The notes under the pieces: generated by a model
What the model saw: the letters and a program-made list of their open reading frames with translations, nothing else
What the model was told of the DNA's origin: nothing
The model's database searches: none
Program-made: the position numbers and the translations under genes
Source of the DNA: Saposhnikovia divaricata
Lineage: Eukaryota > Streptophyta > Magnoliopsida > Apiales > Apiaceae
Assembly: GCA_036435485.1 (NCBI GenBank)
Contig: CM071595.1
Span: forward strand, 8,298,001 to 8,362,000
Reading direction: 5' to 3'
Length of the DNA stretch: 64,000 bases
In this document: piece by piece, positions 60,001 to 64,000 of the stretch
Position numbering within the stretch: position 1 is the first letter of the stretch
Layout of the letters: each line of letters opens with the position of its first letter

Positions 60001-61640
60001 CGAAGACGCATAAAAATGAAAATTATGCTAAGGACAAACAAATAGCTAGGCTCCGGCCGAAGATGCAATATTGTCCGAAGACGCATAAAAATGAAAATTA
60101 TGCTAAGGACAAATAAAGAGCTAGGTGCCGGCCGAAGATGCAATATTGTCCGAAGACGCATAAAAATGAAAATTATGCTAAGGACAAATAAAGAGCTAGG
60201 CCGCGGCCGAAGATGCAATATTGTCCGAAGACGCATAAAAATGAAAATTATGCTAAGGACAAAGAAATAGCTAGGCTCCGGCCGAAGATGCAATATTGTC
60301 CGAAGACGCATAAAAATGAAAATTATGCTAAGGACAAACAAATAGCTAGGCTCCGGCCGAAGATACAATATTGTCCGAAGACGCATAAAAATGAAAATTA
60401 TGCTAAGGACAAACAAATAGCTAGGCGTCGGCCGAAGATGCAATATTGTCCGAAGACGCATAAAAATGAAAATTATGCTAAGGACAAACAAATACCTAGG
60501 CCGCGGCCGAAGATGCAATATTGTCCGAAGACACATAAAAATGAAAATTATGCTAAGGACAAACAAATAGCTAGGCTCCGGCCGAAGATGCAATATTGTT
60601 CGAAGACGCATAAAAATGAAAATTATGCTAAGGACAAACAAATAGCTAGGCTCCGGCCGAAGATGCAATATTGTCCGAAGACGCATAAAAATGAAAATTA
60701 TGCTAAGGACAAATAAAGAGCTAGGTGCCGGCCGAAGATGCAATATTGTCCGAAGACGCATAAAAATGAAAATTATGCTAAGGACAAATAAAGAGCTAGG
60801 CCGCGGCCGAAGATGCAATATTGTCCGAAGACGCATAAAAATGAAAATTATGCTAAGGACAAATAAAGATCTAGGCCCCGGCCGAAGATGCAATATTGTC
60901 CGAAGACGCATAAAAATGAGAATTATGCTAAGGACAAACAAATAGCTAGGCTCCGGCCGAAGATGCAATATTGTCCGAAGACGCATAAAAATGAAAATTA
61001 TGCTAATGACAAACAAATAGATAGGCTCCGGCCGAAGATGCAATATTGTCCGAAGACGCATAAAAATGAGAATTATGCTAAGGACAAACAAATAGCTAGG
61101 CTCCGGCCGAAGATGCAATATTGTCCGAAGACGCATAAAAATGAAAATTATGCTGAGGACAAATAAAGAGCTAGGCTGCGGCCGAAGATGCAATATTGTC
61201 CGAAGACGCATAAAAATGAGAATTATGCTAAGGACAAACAAATAGCTAGGCTCCGGCCGAAGATGCAATATTGTCCGAAGACGCATAAAAATGAAAATTA
61301 TGCTAAGGACAAACAAATAGCTAGGCTCCGGCCGGAGATGCAATATTGTCCGAAGACGCATAAAAATGAAAATTATGCTAAGGACAAAGAAATAGCTAGG
61401 CTCCGGCCGAAGATGCAATATTGTCCGAAGACGCATAAAAATTAAAATTATGCTAAGGACAAACAAATAGCTAGGCTCCGGCCGAAAATGCAATATTGTC
61501 CGAAGACGCATAAAAATGAAAATTATGCTAAGGACAAAGAAATAGATAGGCTCCGGCCGAAGATGCAATATTGTCCGAAGACGCATAAAAATGAGAATTA
61601 TGCTAAGGACAAACAAATAGCTAGGCTCCGGCCGAAGATG
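51088..61640 (+). repeat. Tandem pair of about 5.3-kb near-identical satellite blocks
   Basis: Landmarks in 51088-56412 recur 5324 bp later (71 x 75 minus 1), for example 51214/56538, 52864/58188, 54289/59613 and 56164/61488. The long frames compared are the same, and only sporadic substitutions were noticed (for example a CAT/CGT-type change at the monomer starting 55864 versus 61188). The match is lost near 61640. A further copy of part of the block (54889-55392) occurs at 60213 and again at 63363. Confidence 0.88.
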
Positions 61641-64000
61641 CAATATTGTCCGAAGACGCATAAAAATGAGAATTATGCTAAGGACAAACAAATAGCTAGG
61701 CTCCGGCCGAAGATGCAATATTGTCCGAAGACGCATAAAAATGAAAATTATGCTAAGGACAAACAAATAGCTAGGCCCCGGCCGAAGATGCAATATTGTC
61801 CGAAGACGCATAAAAATGAGAATTATGCTAAGGACAAACAAATAGCTAGGCTCCGGCCGAAGATGCAATATTGTCCGAAGACGCATAAAAATGAAAATTA
61901 TGCTAATGACAAACAAATAGATAGGCTCCGGCCGAAGATGCAATATTGTCCGAAGACGCATAAAAATGAGAATTATGCTAAGGACAAACAAATAGCTAGG
62001 CTCCGGCCGAAGATGCAATATTGTCCGAAGACGCATAAAAATGAAAATTATGCTAAGGACAAACAAATAGATAGGCTCCGGCCGAAGATGCAATATTGTC
62101 CGAAGACGCATAAAAATGAAAATTATGCTAAGGACAAACAAATAGCTAGGCTCCGGCCGAAGATGCAATATTGTCCGAAGACGCATAAAAATGAAAATTA
62201 TGCTAAGGACAAACAAATAGCTAGGCCCCGGCCGAAGATGCAATATTGTCCGAAGACGCATAAAAATGAAAATTATGCTAAGGACAAATAAAGAGCTAGG
62301 CCGCGGCCGAAGATGCAATATTGTCCGAAGACGCATAAAAATGAAAATTATGCTAAGGACAAACAAATAGCTAGGCCGCGGCCGAAGATGCAATATTGTC
62401 CGAAGACGCATAAAAATGAAAATTATGCTAAGGACAAACAAATAGCTAGGCTCCGGCCGAAGATGCAATATTGTCCGAAGACGAATAAAAATTAAAATTA
62501 TGCTAAGGACAAACAAATAGCTAGGCTCCGGCCGAAAATGCAATATTGTCCGAAGACGCATAAAAATGAAAATTATGCTAAGGACAAAGAAATAGATAGG
62601 CTCCGGCCGAAGATGCAATATTGTCCGAAGACGCATAAAAATGAAAATTATGCTAAGGACAAACAAATAGCTAGGCTCCGGCCGAAGATGCAATATTGTC
62701 CGAAGACGCATAAAAATGAAAATTATGCTAAGGACAAATAAAGAGCTAGGCCCCGGCCGAAGATGCAATATTGTCCGAAGACGCATAAAAATGAGAATTA
62801 TGCTAAGGACAAACAAATAGCTAGGCTCCGGCCGAAGATGCAATATTGTCCGAAGACGCATAAAAATGAAAATTATGCTAAGGACAAACAAATAGCTAGG
62901 CTCCGGCCGGAGATGCAATATTGTCCGAAGACGCATAAAAATGAAAATTATGCTAAGGACAAACAAATAGCTAGGCTCCGGCCGAAGATGCAATATTGTC
63001 CGAAGACGCATAAAAATAAAAATTATGCTAAGGACAAACAAATAGCTAGGCTCCGGCCGAAAATGCAATATTGTCCGAAGACGCATAAAAATGAAAATTA
63101 TGCTAAGGACAAATAAAGAGCTAGGCCGCGGCCGAAGATGCAATATTGTCCGAAGATGCATAAAAATGAAAATTATGCTAAGGACAAACAAATAGCTAGG
63201 CTCCGGCTGAAGATGCAATATTGTCCGAAGACGCATAAAAATGAAAATTATGCTAAGGACAAATAAAGAGCTAGGTGCCGGCCGAAGATGCAATATTGTC
63301 CGAAGACGCATAAAAATGAAAATTATGCTAAGGACAAATAAAGAGCTAGGCCGCGGCCGAAGATGCAATATTGTCCGAAGACGCATAAAAATGAAAATTA
63401 TGCTAAGGACAAAGAAATAGCTAGGCTCCGGCCGAAGATGCAATATTGTCCGAAGACGCATAAAAATGAAAATTATGCTAAGGACAAACAAATAGCTAGG
63501 CTCCGGCCGAAGATACAATATTGTCCGAAGACGCATAAAAATGAAAATTATGCTAAGGACAAACAAATAGCTAGGCGTCGGCCGAAGATGCAATATTGTC
63601 CGAAGACGCATAAAAATGAAAATTATGCTAAGGACAAACAAATACCTAGGCCGCGGCCGAAGATGCAATATTGTCCGAAGACACATAAAAATGAAAATTA
63701 TGCTAAGGACAAACAAATAGCTAGGCTCCGGCCGAAGATGCAATATTGTTCGAAGACGCATAAAAATGAAAATTATGCTAAGGACAAACAAATAGCTAGG
63801 CTCCGGCCGAAGATGCAATATTGTCCGAAGACGCATAAAAATGAAAATTATGCTAAGGACAAATAAAGAGCTAGGTGCCGGCCGAAGATGCAATATTGTC
63901 CGAAGACGCATAAAAATGAAAATTATGCTAAGGACAAATAAAGAGCTAGGCCGCGGCCGAAGATGCAATATTGTCCGAAGACGCATAAAAATGAAAATTA

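Larger units (their letters stand above)
27064..64000 (+). repeat. 75-bp satellite array, main block (about 490 monomers)
   Basis: 36.9 kb of head-to-tail 75-bp monomers in the same orientation as the left array, running off the right edge. Box variants (TCCGG, CGCGG, CCCGG) and linked AT-rich variants make an irregular higher-order pattern. Single-base changes in the A5 run: one extra A near 36103, 44504, 45330 and 46906; one missing A near 32655, 35354, 49082, 51088 and 56412. One 57-bp monomer is near 50405. Near-identical multi-kb blocks recur (offsets 2006, 3150, 5324 and 7500 bp, among others). Because 75 is divisible by 3, one minus-strand frame stays open for up to 2813 codons; no protein is proposed. 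Confidence 0.98.

Noticed and set aside
27031..63986. Minus-strand open frames of up to 2813 codons made of a 25-residue hydrophobic repeat (LFVLSIIFIFMRLRTILHLR), resembling a giant membrane protein
   Set aside because: The monomer is 75 bp, so any frame without a stop in one unit stays open through the array. Frames end only at one-base indels or array borders, run into retrotransposon flanks, and have no promoter or conserved start.
27064..63986. Absence of nonsense changes in that minus frame over about 12,000 codons as a sign of selection
   Set aside because: In the consensus monomer only 5 of the 225 possible single-base changes create a stop in this frame (at the TAT, two TTG and GAG codons), and most variants are shared by duplication. 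Few independent stops are expected, so their absence is weak evidence.
27064..64000. CRISPR-like array of regularly spaced repeats
   Set aside because: The whole 75-bp unit is repeated, there are no unique spacers, and the context is plant retrotransposons.

Overview
The window is nuclear DNA of a flowering plant, probably a dicot; the species cannot be named from it. The evidence is three lineages of plant LTR retrotransposon, a CACTA DNA transposon carrying fragments of plant genes (a Raf-like kinase, a U-box/ARM-type protein and a DAA1-like AAA ATPase, two of them with splice sites kept), and about 41 kb (64 % of the window) of a 75-bp tandem satellite. No intact host gene, rRNA, tRNA or CRISPR array was found. 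It looks like satellite-rich heterochromatin.

Layout. 1-3585: satellite. 3586-10782: a young minus-strand Ty3/gypsy element (Athila-like gag-protease, tRNA-Asp-type primer site, LTRs with no difference seen, CTAGG target duplication), inserted inside a satellite monomer. It has one intact 863-residue gag-protease frame and no RT or integrase, so it must be non-autonomous. 10783-11445: the other side of the interrupted array. 11446-27063: a nested transposon island. Its oldest layer is a minus-strand Ty1/copia element, truncated at the left, with its 5' LTR at 19772-19950. A 5245-bp CACTA element (12465-17709, TTA duplication) lies in its integrase zinc-finger region. A plus-strand copia element (from 19951) lies in its LTR next to the TATA box. 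A plus-strand Ty3/gypsy element of Tat type (from 20918, with an extra RNase H) lies in the gag of that second copia. 27064-64000: about 490 further satellite monomers, starting directly in the 3' UTR of the Tat element and in the same orientation as the left array.

The most interesting point is this last junction. Tat/Ogre 3' UTRs are known in other plants to carry tandem repeats that seed satellites. Here the array begins exactly where the 3' UTR is, no 3' LTR is seen, and the last stretch of UTR looks like a diverged monomer. The array also holds a readable history: two linked monomer families, an 18-bp internal repeat whose loss produced a 57-bp monomer, inherited single-base indels, and multi-kb duplicated blocks (offsets 2006, 3150, 5324, 7500 bp).

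The very long reading frames in the array (up to 2813 codons on the minus strand) arise because 75 is divisible by 3 and are not proposed to be genes. All comparisons were made by eye; family names come from recognised motifs, not from searches.
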